From the NCBI GenBank assembly GCA_943369485.1, contig CALRNH020000010.1:1-64000 (forward strand): a DNA stretch of 64,000 nt, read 5' to 3'. Of the stretch, positions 8,765 to 16,910 are shown piece by piece. Positions within the stretch are counted from its first letter, which is position 1. The number at the start of each line of letters is the position of its first letter. Made by a program: the position numbers and the translations under genes. The notes under the pieces were generated by a model that saw only the letters and a list, made by a program, of their open reading frames with translations, did no database searches and was not told the origin of the DNA. Source of the DNA: ATX-6F1 sp943369485 (GTDB taxonomy: Bacteria; Cyanobacteriota; Cyanobacteriia; PCC-6307; Cyanobiaceae).

Positions 8765-9715
8765 ATGACCCGGCCCCAGATCGGCCAGGGGGTCGTGGTG
8801 GATGTACCGGCCACCACCGCGAACCTCGGGCCCGGATTCGATTGTCTCGGCGCCGCCCTTGATCTCAACAACCACTTCGAGCTGCGCTGCATCGAAGGAG
8901 CCGGTGAACATTTCGACCTGATCATCGAAGGCAGCGAAGGCTCCCACCTGCGCGGCGGCCCTGACAACCTCGTTTACCGCTCGGCCCAGCGGGTCTGGAA
9001 GGAGGCGGGCGAACAGCCCGTGGCGATCGAAGCACGCGTCCGCCTGGGGGTGCCACCGGCCCGGGGTCTGGGCAGCAGCGCCACGGCGATCGTGGCTGGC
9101 CTGATCGGCGCCAATGCCCTGGTGGGGGAACCGTTGAGCAAAGAGAAGCTCCTGGAGCTGGCGATCGACATCGAGGGCCACCCGGACAACGTGGTGCCCT
9201 CCCTGCTCGGGGGTCTTTGCATGACCGCCAAGGCGGCCTCCCACCGCTGGCGGGTGGTGCGCTGCGAATGGTCGGAGCAGGTGACCGCGGTGGTGGCGAT
9301 CCCCACGATCAGGCTCTCCACCAGCGAGGCCCGGCGGGCGATGCCCAAGCTGATCACGATCCCTGATGCGGTCACCAATCTGGGTTCACTCACGCTGCTG
9401 CTGCAGGGCCTGCGCACGGGTAACGGCGACCTGATCGCGGATGGGATGCACGACAGACTGCACGAGCCCTACCGCTGGGGATTGATCCAGGGTGGTCGTC
9501 AGGTGCGTGAGGCGGCGATCAAGGCCGGGGCCTGGGGCTGCGTGATCAGCGGCGCCGGTCCCAGCCTTCTCGCCCTGGCCCCCCGCAGCACCGCCGAGGC
9601 TGTCAGCCGAGCGATGGTGCGGACCTGGGAGAGTGAAGGCGTGGCGTCGCGGGCCTCGGTGCTGGCCTTGCAGCAGCAAGGAAGCCGCTGGCACAAACTC
9701 CCCGATCGCCCCTGA
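8765..9715 (+). CDS. thrB: Homoserine kinase
   Basis: It phosphorylates homoserine with ATP, the step before threonine synthase. The 316-residue protein is a GHMP kinase: the N-terminal VPATTANLGPGFDCLGAAL block is diagnostic of ThrB. The ATP-binding PPARGLGSSATAIVAG follows near residue 97, and the C-terminal motif is AWGCVISGAGPSLLAL near residue 262. ATG 8765 gives MTRPQIGQG directly before the conserved block; an extension to 8645 would overlap glk and is unlikely. The short palindromic gap after glk suggests separate control of the gene. Confidence 0.96.
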   Translation: MTRPQIGQGVVVDVPATTANLGPGFDCLGAALDLNNHFELRCIEGAGEHFDLIIEGSEGSHLRGGPDNLVYRSAQRVWKEAGEQPVAIEARVRLGVPPARGLGSSATAIVAGLIGANALVGEPLSKEKLLELAIDIEGHPDNVVPSLLGGLCMTAKAASHRWRVVRCEWSEQVTAVVAIPTIRLSTSEARRAMPKLITIPDAVTNLGSLTLLLQGLRTGNGDLIADGMHDRLHEPYRWGLIQGGRQVREAAIKAGAWGCVISGAGPSLLALAPRSTAEAVSRAMVRTWESEGVASRASVLALQQQGSRWHKLPDRP

Positions 9716-9806
9716 CCAGGCACGCCTGAGTACAAACACCTAACTGATACATTCAGTGCCCAAACGCCGGTCCGTCCGGCTACAACCGACCCTTCCGCAG
9801 CCCCGA

Positions 9807-11384
9807 ATGGACGCCAACCTGCCCCTTTCGGCCGCGTCCAGCCTCTCGGGGGCAGCTTTTCCCTGGCTCAGCCTGATTGCCCTGCTGCCGGCGGCGGGTG
9901 CGCTGCTGATGCCTTTCCTGCCAGGCGACGGCACCGACCCCCGCGGCCCCCGCACCCTCGCCCTTGGGGTGCTGCTGGCGGACCTGCTGCTGATGCTCTG
10001 GGTGTTCAGCCAGCACTACGACGGCGCTCTCAGCGGCCTGCAACTGGTGGAACGGGTGGCCTGGGTGCCGCTGCTGGGCCTGGAATGGTCCCTGGCGGCC
10101 GATGGCCTCTCCACACCCCTGGTGGTGCTCAGCGGCCTGGTCACCCTGCTGGCGGTGGCCGCCAGTTGGAACATTAACCGCAAGACACAGCTCTACTTCG
10201 GTCTGCTGTTGCTGCAGGCCTCGGCCCAGTCACTGGTGTTCCTCTCCCAGGACTTCCTGCTCTTCTTCCTGGCCTGGGAACTCGAACTGGTGCCGGTGTA
10301 TCTGCTGATCGCCATCTGGGGCGGCCAAGCGCGCCAGTACGCCGCCACCAAATTCATCCTCTACACGGCCACGGCTTCACTGCTGATCCTGATCAGCGGC
10401 CTGGCCCTCGCCCTGGGCGGCGACAGCTACACCCTCAACATGCAGGAACTCAGCCAGCGCTCCTACGGCGGCAGTTTTGCCATTCTCTGTTACCTGGGAT
10501 TCCTGGTCGGCTTTGGGGTGAAACTGCCGATCTTCCCCCTGCACACCTGGTTGCCGGATGCCCATGGCGAGGCCAATGCACCGGTATCAATGTTGCTGGC
10601 CGGGGTGCTGCTGAAGATGGGCGGCTATGCCCTGCTGCGCTTCAACGTGCAGATGCTTCCCGACGCCCACCTGCAACTGGCACCAGCCCTGATCGTGCTG
10701 GGCATCGTCAACATCGTCTACGGGGCGCTCAACGCCTTCGCCCAGGACAACGTCAAACGACGGATCGCCTGCAGTTCAGTGAGCCACATGGGCTTTGTGC
10801 TGCTCGGGATCGGGGCGGTGAACAGCCTCGGGCTGAGTGGGGCGATGCTGCAGATGATCAGCCACGGACTGATCGCCGCCGCGATGTTCTTCGTGACCGG
10901 GGTCTTCTACGAGCGCACCAAGACCCTGTCGATTCCCAACATGGGCGGCCTGGCCAAAGTGCTGCCGATCACCTTCGCCTTCTTCCTCACCAGCTCCCTG
11001 GCCTCCCTGGCGCTGCCGGGAATGAGTGGTTTCATCAGTGAAATCACGGTGTTCCTGGGCATCACCAGCAACGCCGATTTCACCACTGGATTCCGTGTGA
11101 TCACGGTGCTGTTGGCGGCGATCGGTCTGGTGCTCACCCCCGTCTACCTGCTCTCGATGTGCCGGCGGGTGTTCTTCGGTCCCAGGATTCCGGCCCTGGC
11201 GGTGGTCGGTGACATGAGGCCCCGGGAACTGGTGATCGGCCTGAGCCTGCTGGTGCCCACCCTAGTGATCGGCTTCTGGCCCCGGGTGGCGATCGACATC
11301 TACGAGGCCACCACCACAGCCCTCTCAGTCGACCTGGCCAGCCACGCCCAGATCGCCCTCGGCCGGATCTCCACCCTGGGCTGA
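9807..11384 (+). CDS. ndhD: NAD(P)H-quinone oxidoreductase chain 4 (NdhD)
   Basis: A proton-pumping membrane subunit of the cyanobacterial NDH-1 complex, in respiration and cyclic electron flow in the thylakoid membrane. The 525-residue chain is almost entirely hydrophobic, with about 14 helices. Visible NuoM/NdhD signatures are LAWELELVPVYLLI (conserved Glu near residue 160), KFILYTATASLLIL, KLPIFPLHTWLPDAHGEAN (Lys, His, Asp) and SSVSHMGFVLLG. Whether it is the NdhD1 respiratory form or a CO2-uptake form cannot be decided here; no ndhF or cup genes are adjacent. ATG 9807 gives a normal N terminus; the upstream GTG frame adds Arg-rich residues. Confidence 0.95.
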   Translation: MDANLPLSAASSLSGAAFPWLSLIALLPAAGALLMPFLPGDGTDPRGPRTLALGVLLADLLLMLWVFSQHYDGALSGLQLVERVAWVPLLGLEWSLAADGLSTPLVVLSGLVTLLAVAASWNINRKTQLYFGLLLLQASAQSLVFLSQDFLLFFLAWELELVPVYLLIAIWGGQARQYAATKFILYTATASLLILISGLALALGGDSYTLNMQELSQRSYGGSFAILCYLGFLVGFGVKLPIFPLHTWLPDAHGEANAPVSMLLAGVLLKMGGYALLRFNVQMLPDAHLQLAPALIVLGIVNIVYGALNAFAQDNVKRRIACSSVSHMGFVLLGIGAVNSLGLSGAMLQMISHGLIAAAMFFVTGVFYERTKTLSIPNMGGLAKVLPITFAFFLTSSLASLALPGMSGFISEITVFLGITSNADFTTGFRVITVLLAAIGLVLTPVYLLSMCRRVFFGPRIPALAVVGDMRPRELVIGLSLLVPTLVIGFWPRVAIDIYEATTTALSVDLASHAQIALGRISTLG

Positions 11385-11470
11385 ACCACGTTGGGGCTTG
11401 ATCTCCGCTGAAATAGATCCAAACCCGGTCGCCGAATCCCCGGCACCAGACTGGCCCGATGGTTGCCGCG

Positions 11471-13636
11471 ATGACGTCCAGCCCCGAAGTCTCCCTCCCC
11501 TGCGACGCCTCAGCAGCACCCCCCCCCCCGTTGCTGAAGGGCCAAGGGCTACCCGACTTCACTGAGATCAACGCCAGAGAGGTGAGCGAGGAGATTCCCC
11601 TGCTGCTGCAGGGCCTCGACGCCGAACTCACAGCTCTGGAGGAGCGCCTCGACGCCCGGATGGAAAGCCAGGAACCCCTGGATTGGCACGATGTGTTCGA
11701 TCCACTCCAGCGCATCGCTGAACGGCTGCGCTGGAGCTGGGGGGTCGTCAGCCACCTCAATGGGGTCTGTAATTCGAGCGAACTTCGGGAAGCGCACCAG
11801 GGCCAGCAGCCCGCCGTGGTGCGCTTCGGCAACCGTATGGGCCAGAGCCGGGCGATTTATCTGGCCCTGGCGCTGCTCAAACTTCAAGACAGCGAGGAAC
11901 CCCTCGATGGGACCCGGCGTCGCATCCTGGAGGCGGAACTGCGGGACATGCGCCTGCGTGGCGTGGGACTGAAAGGCGAGGAGCAGGAGGCCTTCAATGC
12001 CGCCAACCAGGAACTGGCGGAACTCTCCACCCGCTTCGGCAATCAGCTGCTGGATGCCACCAACGGCTGGTCGCTCATCCTGCGCACCCCGGAGGAGGTG
12101 GAGGGCCTTCCCGCCAGCCTTCTGGAGCTCCTGGCCCAGGCCGCCCGAGATGCCGGTGACAGAGGTGAAGGCGGCCTTGAGGCCACGGCCGAAGCGGGTC
12201 CCTGGCGGCTGGGGCTGGATACTCCTCGCTTCGGTCCCTTCCTGAAATACAGCCAGCGGCGCGACCTGCGCGAGCTGGCCTACAAGGCCCACGTGAGCCG
12301 AGCGGCCAGCGGCGAGCACGACAACAGCCCCGTGCTGGAGCGAATTCTGGAGTTGCGTCAACACCAGGCCAGGCGTCTCGGTTACGCCAACTGGGCCGAA
12401 GTCAGCCTGGCTTCGAAGATGGCCGACTCGGTGGCTTCTGTGGAGGCGTTACTGGAACAGCTGCGGGTCGCGGCCCTGCCGGTGGCCCACGTTGAGCTCA
12501 AGGCCCTCGCAGAGCGAGCGGCTGCCGAAGGTGCGCCGGAGGCCAGCGATCTCAAGCCCTGGGATGTGAGTCACTGGGCGGAACGGCTGCGTCAGAGCAG
12601 CTTCGATCTCGACAGCGAAGCGCTGCGGCCCTGGTTCCCCCTGCCCCGGGTGCTCGATGGAGTGTTCGCCTTGTGCGGCCGGCTGTTCGGCATCCGCATC
12701 GAGGCCGCCGATGGCGAGGCCCCGATCTGGCATGGCGATGTGCGCTATTTCCGGGTCAGCGACGCGGCCACCCAGGCGCCCCTGGCGGCCTTCTACCTCG
12801 ATCCCTACAGCCGGCCCGGCAGCAAGCGGGGCGGCGCCTGGATGGACGATTGCCTGGGGCGCACGCTCGGCCCGGACGGAACGCCGGTGCTGCCCGTGGC
12901 CTACCTGATCTGCAACCAGAGCCCGCCGGTGGGGGAGACCCCCAGCCTGATGACCTTCGAGGAGGTGGAGACGCTCTTCCACGAGTTCGGCCACGGGCTT
13001 CAGCACATGCTCACCACCGTCGAGCGGCCCCAGGCGGCGGGCATCAACAATGTGGAATGGGATGCGGTTGAGCTGCCCAGCCAGTTCATGGAGAACTGGT
13101 GCTACGACCGCGCCACCCTGCTGGGCATGGCCCGTCATTGGCGAACGGGTGAACCCCTCCCCGAAGACGCCTTCCGCAAGCTTCAGGCCGCCCGCACCTT
13201 CATGGGCGGCAGCGCCACCCTGCGCCAGGTGTTCTTTGCCCTCACCGATCTGCGGCTCCACAGCCAGTGGCAGCGCGGCAGCGGCCGCAGCCCGGAGGAT
13301 CTGCGTCGGGAGATCGCCCAGACCTCCACGGTGCTGCCCCTGATCCCGGAAGATGCCAGTCTCTGCTCCTTCGGCCACATCTTCGCCGGGGGCTATGCCG
13401 CCGGCTACTACTCCTACAAGTGGGCCGAGGTGCTCAGCGCCGATGCCTTCAGCGCCTTCGAGGAACTGGGACTGGAGAACGACGACGAGGTGCGCGCCAC
13501 CGGACGGCGGTTCCGCGAGACGGTGCTCAGCCTGGGTGGCAGCCGCCATCCGGGGGAGGTGTTCGCCGACTTCCGGGGCAGGGAGCCCTCCCCTGAGGCG
13601 CTGATCCGCCATTCAGGGCTGCTGGCGACCGCCTGA
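11471..13636 (+). CDS. prlC: Oligopeptidase A-type zinc metallopeptidase (family M3)
   Basis: This cytoplasmic enzyme degrades short peptides, including cleaved signal peptides in other bacteria. The 721 residues fit the M3 family. The zinc site is LFHEFGHGLQHML near residue 506, with His, Glu and His of HExxH. The third ligand Glu is in the following helix around NNVEWDAVELPSQFMENW. The substrate-binding C terminus contains HIFAGGYAAGYYSYKW, a standard M3 block. Two starts fit (ATG 11459 or 11471); neither has a good ribosome site, and the second gives MTSSPEVS. A 9-Pro/Ala stretch precedes the domain. It ends 33 bases before a convergent hydrolase gene. Confidence 0.93.
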   Translation: MTSSPEVSLPCDASAAPPPPLLKGQGLPDFTEINAREVSEEIPLLLQGLDAELTALEERLDARMESQEPLDWHDVFDPLQRIAERLRWSWGVVSHLNGVCNSSELREAHQGQQPAVVRFGNRMGQSRAIYLALALLKLQDSEEPLDGTRRRILEAELRDMRLRGVGLKGEEQEAFNAANQELAELSTRFGNQLLDATNGWSLILRTPEEVEGLPASLLELLAQAARDAGDRGEGGLEATAEAGPWRLGLDTPRFGPFLKYSQRRDLRELAYKAHVSRAASGEHDNSPVLERILELRQHQARRLGYANWAEVSLASKMADSVASVEALLEQLRVAALPVAHVELKALAERAAAEGAPEASDLKPWDVSHWAERLRQSSFDLDSEALRPWFPLPRVLDGVFALCGRLFGIRIEAADGEAPIWHGDVRYFRVSDAATQAPLAAFYLDPYSRPGSKRGGAWMDDCLGRTLGPDGTPVLPVAYLICNQSPPVGETPSLMTFEEVETLFHEFGHGLQHMLTTVERPQAAGINNVEWDAVELPSQFMENWCYDRATLLGMARHWRTGEPLPEDAFRKLQAARTFMGGSATLRQVFFALTDLRLHSQWQRGSGRSPEDLRREIAQTSTVLPLIPEDASLCSFGHIFAGGYAAGYYSYKWAEVLSADAFSAFEELGLENDDEVRATGRRFRETVLSLGGSRHPGEVFADFRGREPSPEALIRHSGLLATA

Positions 13637-13669
13637 CACCTGTTCAGGGGCTCTTTCAGGCGATCCTGC

Positions 13670-14269
13670 TCAAGGCTCCAGCAGGGACTTGGTCAGGATC
13701 ATCACGGCGGACTCCCCACGCACCAGGTTGCGGTGGTTCCAGATCGGCAGCGGATAGGCCTTGCCCACCGGCAACACCGCTGAACGACCTGGCACCACCA
13801 TGTGATCCGTGACGCAGTAGTAGCTGCGGCAGTCGATGCCGACGAGGGCCGAGGGGTCGTCGCCCAGGCGGCGCATCAGCGGGCTGCCCACCTTGAGATC
13901 GGCGATGCCGGCCATCAGCCAGGGGGGGCAGAGCTGCGCTGTGAGGGTGCCCTGTTGAGGGCTGCCCACACTGATGAAGCGACGGGTGCGGGAGGCCCCA
14001 CCCAGCAGCTGAATCCAGCTGCGGGCGATCACTCCCCCCATCGAGAACCCCAGCAGGTCCAGAGGCTGCTCGGCACCGAAGGCCCCCTCGATGGCCTCGC
14101 CAAGGGTCTCGGCCAGATCCAGGATCGGGGTGGCCCCCAAGCGATGGGGCAGGTAGGGCATCAACAGGGGATCCCGTCGACCATCGAGGGTCTCCACCAG
14201 CTGTCGGAAGAGTTGCGGCGTATCCCAGAGGCCGTGCACCAGCACCAGTGGGGGGGGAGCCGTTGCCAT
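13670..14269 (-). CDS. Alpha/beta hydrolase, triacylglycerol-lipase-like
   Basis: This 199-residue hydrolase starts directly with the fold: PPLVLVHGLWDTPQLFRQLV provides the HG oxyanion turn. The nucleophile elbow is LLGFSMGGVIARSW near residue 79 (Ser). A likely Asp is in the VTDHMVVPGRSA loop, and the final His in WNHRNLVRGES. It has no signal peptide, so a cytoplasmic ester substrate is likely; the substrate cannot be told. Its ATG overlaps the folB stop by one base (TGATG), so translation is probably coupled. It is the last gene of the tamB-ROK-proA-folB run. Confidence 0.85.
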   Translation of the reverse strand: MATAPPPLVLVHGLWDTPQLFRQLVETLDGRRDPLLMPYLPHRLGATPILDLAETLGEAIEGAFGAEQPLDLLGFSMGGVIARSWIQLLGGASRTRRFISVGSPQQGTLTAQLCPPWLMAGIADLKVGSPLMRRLGDDPSALVGIDCRSYYCVTDHMVVPGRSAVLPVGKAYPLPIWNHRNLVRGESAVMILTKSLLEP

Positions 14270-14652
14270 CAGCGCGACACCCGGCGAAAACGCTCGATGG
14301 CCACCGAACCGACAAAGCCGCTCACGGGAGCGCGGCACTTGATCACCTGCACCCGCAGGGGCAGCGGGCCGTAGAGCTGCTCCAGTTCATCCAACGCCCG
14401 CTCGGCGAAGTGCTCCAGGGTGAGGCAGCGCAGACCGGCCGCCAGATCCTGGAGAGCCGCGATGGCCTGGGCGTAGTCGTAGCTGAGGGTGAGATCGTCG
14501 TTGCGGCCAGCGGCGCCCAGGTCAGCCCAGAGGCTGAACTCCAGCTCGAACCACTGACCCAGCTCCCGCTCGGCCTCCAGCACACCCACGTGGGCCCACA
14601 GCCGCAGGCCGCGCACGTGGATCGCCTCCGGCACCGGCCGCTCGGGGTTCAC
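14269..14652 (-). CDS. folB: Dihydroneopterin aldolase
   Basis: It converts dihydroneopterin to 6-hydroxymethyl-dihydropterin and glycolaldehyde in folate synthesis. The 127-residue protein matches FolB in length and in its blocks: IHVRGLRLWAHVGVLEAERE, the LSYDYAQAIAAL helix, TLEHFAERALDEL and the KCRAPVSG segment holding the conserved Lys. It starts at GTG 14652, which overlaps the proA stop as GTGA, and ends overlapping the hydrolase start. Such coupling with proA is probably for expression rather than pathway reasons. A pterin dehydratase is encoded separately at 35002. Confidence 0.93.
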   Translation of the reverse strand: MNPERPVPEAIHVRGLRLWAHVGVLEAERELGQWFELEFSLWADLGAAGRNDDLTLSYDYAQAIAALQDLAAGLRCLTLEHFAERALDELEQLYGPLPLRVQVIKCRAPVSGFVGSVAIERFRRVSR

Positions 14653-15953
14653 AGGGGCAGGGGCCGATGGCTGTAGGAGCGACCACCGCTCCCGTAATCA
14701 GCGGCGATCTGGCCGTGGCCCCTCAACCGGTAGCGGTAGGTGACTAGGCCTTCGAGGCCCACCGGACCCCGGGGCGGCAGGGTCTGGGTGCTGATGCCCA
14801 CCTCGGCGCCGAAGCCGTAGCGAAAGCCATCGGCGAAGCGGGTGGAGCAGTTGTGGAACACACCGGCACTGTCTACCGAGGCCAAGAAGCGTTCAGCCCG
14901 CTCGGGGTCGCTGGTGCAGATGGCGTCGGTGTGGCGGGAACCGTGGCGGGAGATGTGCTCCAGGGCCGCATCGAGGCTGTCAACCACCTTCACGGCCAGG
15001 ATCAATTCACCGTATTCGCTGTCCCAATCGGCCTCGCTCGCCGGCAGGGCCACACCGGCGGCCTGGGCTTCGTCATCACCACGCAGCTCGACTCCTGCGG
15101 CGCGGAGGGCGTCGATGGCCACCGGCAGAAAAGTGGGCACAGCCTGTCGGTGCACCAGCAGGGTCTCGATGGCGTTGCAGGCCGCCGGGTAGTGGGTCTT
15201 GCTGTCCACGGCGATGCGCACCGCCGGCGCCACGTCCACCTCGCGATCGACGTAGAGGTGACAGATGCCGTCAGCGTGGCCCAGCACCGGGATGCGGGTG
15301 TGGTCCTGGATGAAGCGCACCAGGGCATTGGAGCCCCGGGGGATGATCAGATCGACCAGGCCATCGAGCTTGAGCAGCCCCAGGCTCTCTTCCCTCGAGG
15401 TGAGCAGCTCGAGCACCTCCGGCGCCACGGCGCTGGTGGCCAGCCCCTTAAGCAGGGCGCCATGGATCGCCAGGCAGCTGGCTGTGGCCTCGCGACCGCC
15501 CTTGAGGATGGCGCCGTTCCCGGAGCGCACGGCCAACGAAGCGATCTGAATCACCGCATCCGGCCGGGCCTCGAAGATCACCCCCACCACCCCCAGGGGC
15601 ACGGTGACCCGTTCCAGCTCCAGGCCGGTGTCGAGTTCGGTGTGCAACTGGCGACGCCCCAGCGGATCGGGCAGCTCCGCCACCTGAGCCACCCCCTCGA
15701 TGGCGGCCGCAAGTTTGGGGCCATCCAGCTTGAGACGGGCCACCAGGGCGGGCGACAGCCCCTCGGCGGCAGCCGCCTCCAGGTCACGGCGATTGGCGGC
15801 CAAGATCGCTTCGGCATCAGCCGCAAGGGCCTCCGCCATGGCCAGCACCGCCGTGCAGCGCGCCTGCCCATCAAGGCGACCCAGTGCCATGGCGGAGCGC
15901 CGCACGGAGGCGGCACGCTGCAGCAGTTCAGGGGTGGGATCCGGAACGCTCAA
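14649..15953 (-). CDS. proA: Gamma-glutamyl phosphate reductase
   Basis: It reduces gamma-glutamyl phosphate with NADPH to glutamate semialdehyde, the second step of proline synthesis. The 434 residues show the aldehyde-dehydrogenase-like fold: VPLGVVGVIFEARPDAV, RSGNGAILKGGREA and the catalytic Cys in HYPAACNAIETLLVH. The C-terminal block is STRFADGFRYGFGAEVGIST. No ATG fits; TTG 15953 gives the sequence SVPDPTPELLQ, which matches where this family normally begins, and leaves 25 bases after the ROK gene. The longer frame to 16067 would overlap that gene. Confidence 0.95.
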   Translation of the reverse strand: MSVPDPTPELLQRAASVRRSAMALGRLDGQARCTAVLAMAEALAADAEAILAANRRDLEAAAAEGLSPALVARLKLDGPKLAAAIEGVAQVAELPDPLGRRQLHTELDTGLELERVTVPLGVVGVIFEARPDAVIQIASLAVRSGNGAILKGGREATASCLAIHGALLKGLATSAVAPEVLELLTSREESLGLLKLDGLVDLIIPRGSNALVRFIQDHTRIPVLGHADGICHLYVDREVDVAPAVRIAVDSKTHYPAACNAIETLLVHRQAVPTFLPVAIDALRAAGVELRGDDEAQAAGVALPASEADWDSEYGELILAVKVVDSLDAALEHISRHGSRHTDAICTSDPERAERFLASVDSAGVFHNCSTRFADGFRYGFGAEVGISTQTLPPRGPVGLEGLVTYRYRLRGHGQIAADYGSGGRSYSHRPLPL

Positions 15954-15978
15954 GGTCAGCCAGGTCGTGCTGGAGGCA

Positions 15979-16878
15979 TCATCCCAAGTCGCCGGGCCCG
16001 AAGCGTTCGAGCGCCAGCCAGGCGGCTCCCAGCCGGCCGGCGCCGTTGCCGAGCGCACAGGGCTCAATGCGCAGACCCTCCCGGCTGACCGCCAGCACCC
16101 GTTGCTCCACCTCCGCCCAGACCGCCGGCAGGAAATGGCGGCTGGCCCCGCTCAGACCGCCCCCCAGGAGCACCAGCTCCGGGGTGAGCACGTAAAGCAG
16201 GGAACTCAGGCCGATTCCCAGCCATTGGCCATAGCGGCGCCAGACCTCCAGAGCCTCAGGATCGCCGGCCCCGGCGCGGCGGTCCAGCTCCTCGGGATCC
16301 AGGGGGCTGAGGCGGGCCAGCCCAGCCAGGCTGCAGTACTGCTCCAGGGAGCCCCGGTTGCCGCTGCGGCAGGGGGGACCATCGGGATCGACCCCGATCA
16401 GTCCCGGCTCGGCCGCCGCCCCGCCTGGACCTGTGAACAGCTTTCCATCGATCAACACACCTCCGCCCACACCCGTCCCGAGGGTGAGCAGCAACACATT
16501 CGCCACCCCGCGGGCGGACCCGTGCCAGGCCTCGCCCAGCAGCGCGCAGTTGGCGTCATTGGCCAAGGTGACCCGCCGTCCCAGACGGGGCTCCAGCCAG
16601 GCCGCCAGCGGGACCTCCAGCCAGCCTTGGAGATTGATCGCGATCCGTGCCACCCGGTTGCCCCGGTCGGTGGGTCCCGGCAGACCGATGCCCATCCAGG
16701 GCGCCAGTCGATCGGGATCAAGCTGCTCCACCCCTGCGGCGATCGCCATGGACACGGCGCCGGGGACGGCGGGCTGGGGGGTGGGCAGCTCCAACTCCGC
16801 CAAGCAAAGACCTGAGGAATCAAAACGGCCAAACTTGATCGCCGTTCCACCTAGATCGACGCCGATCAGCTGGGACAT
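15979..16878 (-). CDS. ROK-family sugar kinase lacking the zinc site
   Basis: It probably phosphorylates glucose or a related sugar with ATP. The 299-residue protein has the ROK signatures IGVDLGGTAIKFG, LANDANCALLGEAWHG and LLLTLGTGVGGGVL. The ROK zinc motif C-x-C-G-x-x-G-C is degenerate: only Cys170 remains, with Ser172 and Ser177 in place of the other cysteines. The usual His of the preceding EIGH motif is Leu (AEPGLIG). The fold must therefore be stable without zinc. It lies between the tamB-like gene and proA with short gaps (32 and 25 bases), so it is probably in the same transcript. Substrate cannot be inferred. Confidence 0.88.
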   Translation of the reverse strand: MSQLIGVDLGGTAIKFGRFDSSGLCLAELELPTPQPAVPGAVSMAIAAGVEQLDPDRLAPWMGIGLPGPTDRGNRVARIAINLQGWLEVPLAAWLEPRLGRRVTLANDANCALLGEAWHGSARGVANVLLLTLGTGVGGGVLIDGKLFTGPGGAAAEPGLIGVDPDGPPCRSGNRGSLEQYCSLAGLARLSPLDPEELDRRAGAGDPEALEVWRRYGQWLGIGLSSLLYVLTPELVLLGGGLSGASRHFLPAVWAEVEQRVLAVSREGLRIEPCALGNGAGRLGAAWLALERFGPGDLG

Positions 16879-16910
16879 GGTGGGGAGGTGGAAGCCAACA
16901 GAGAAGCCTC

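Noticed and set aside
14853..16088. 411-codon plus-strand frame across proA
   Set aside because: Antisense to proA with its catalytic Cys block; no start context or domain.
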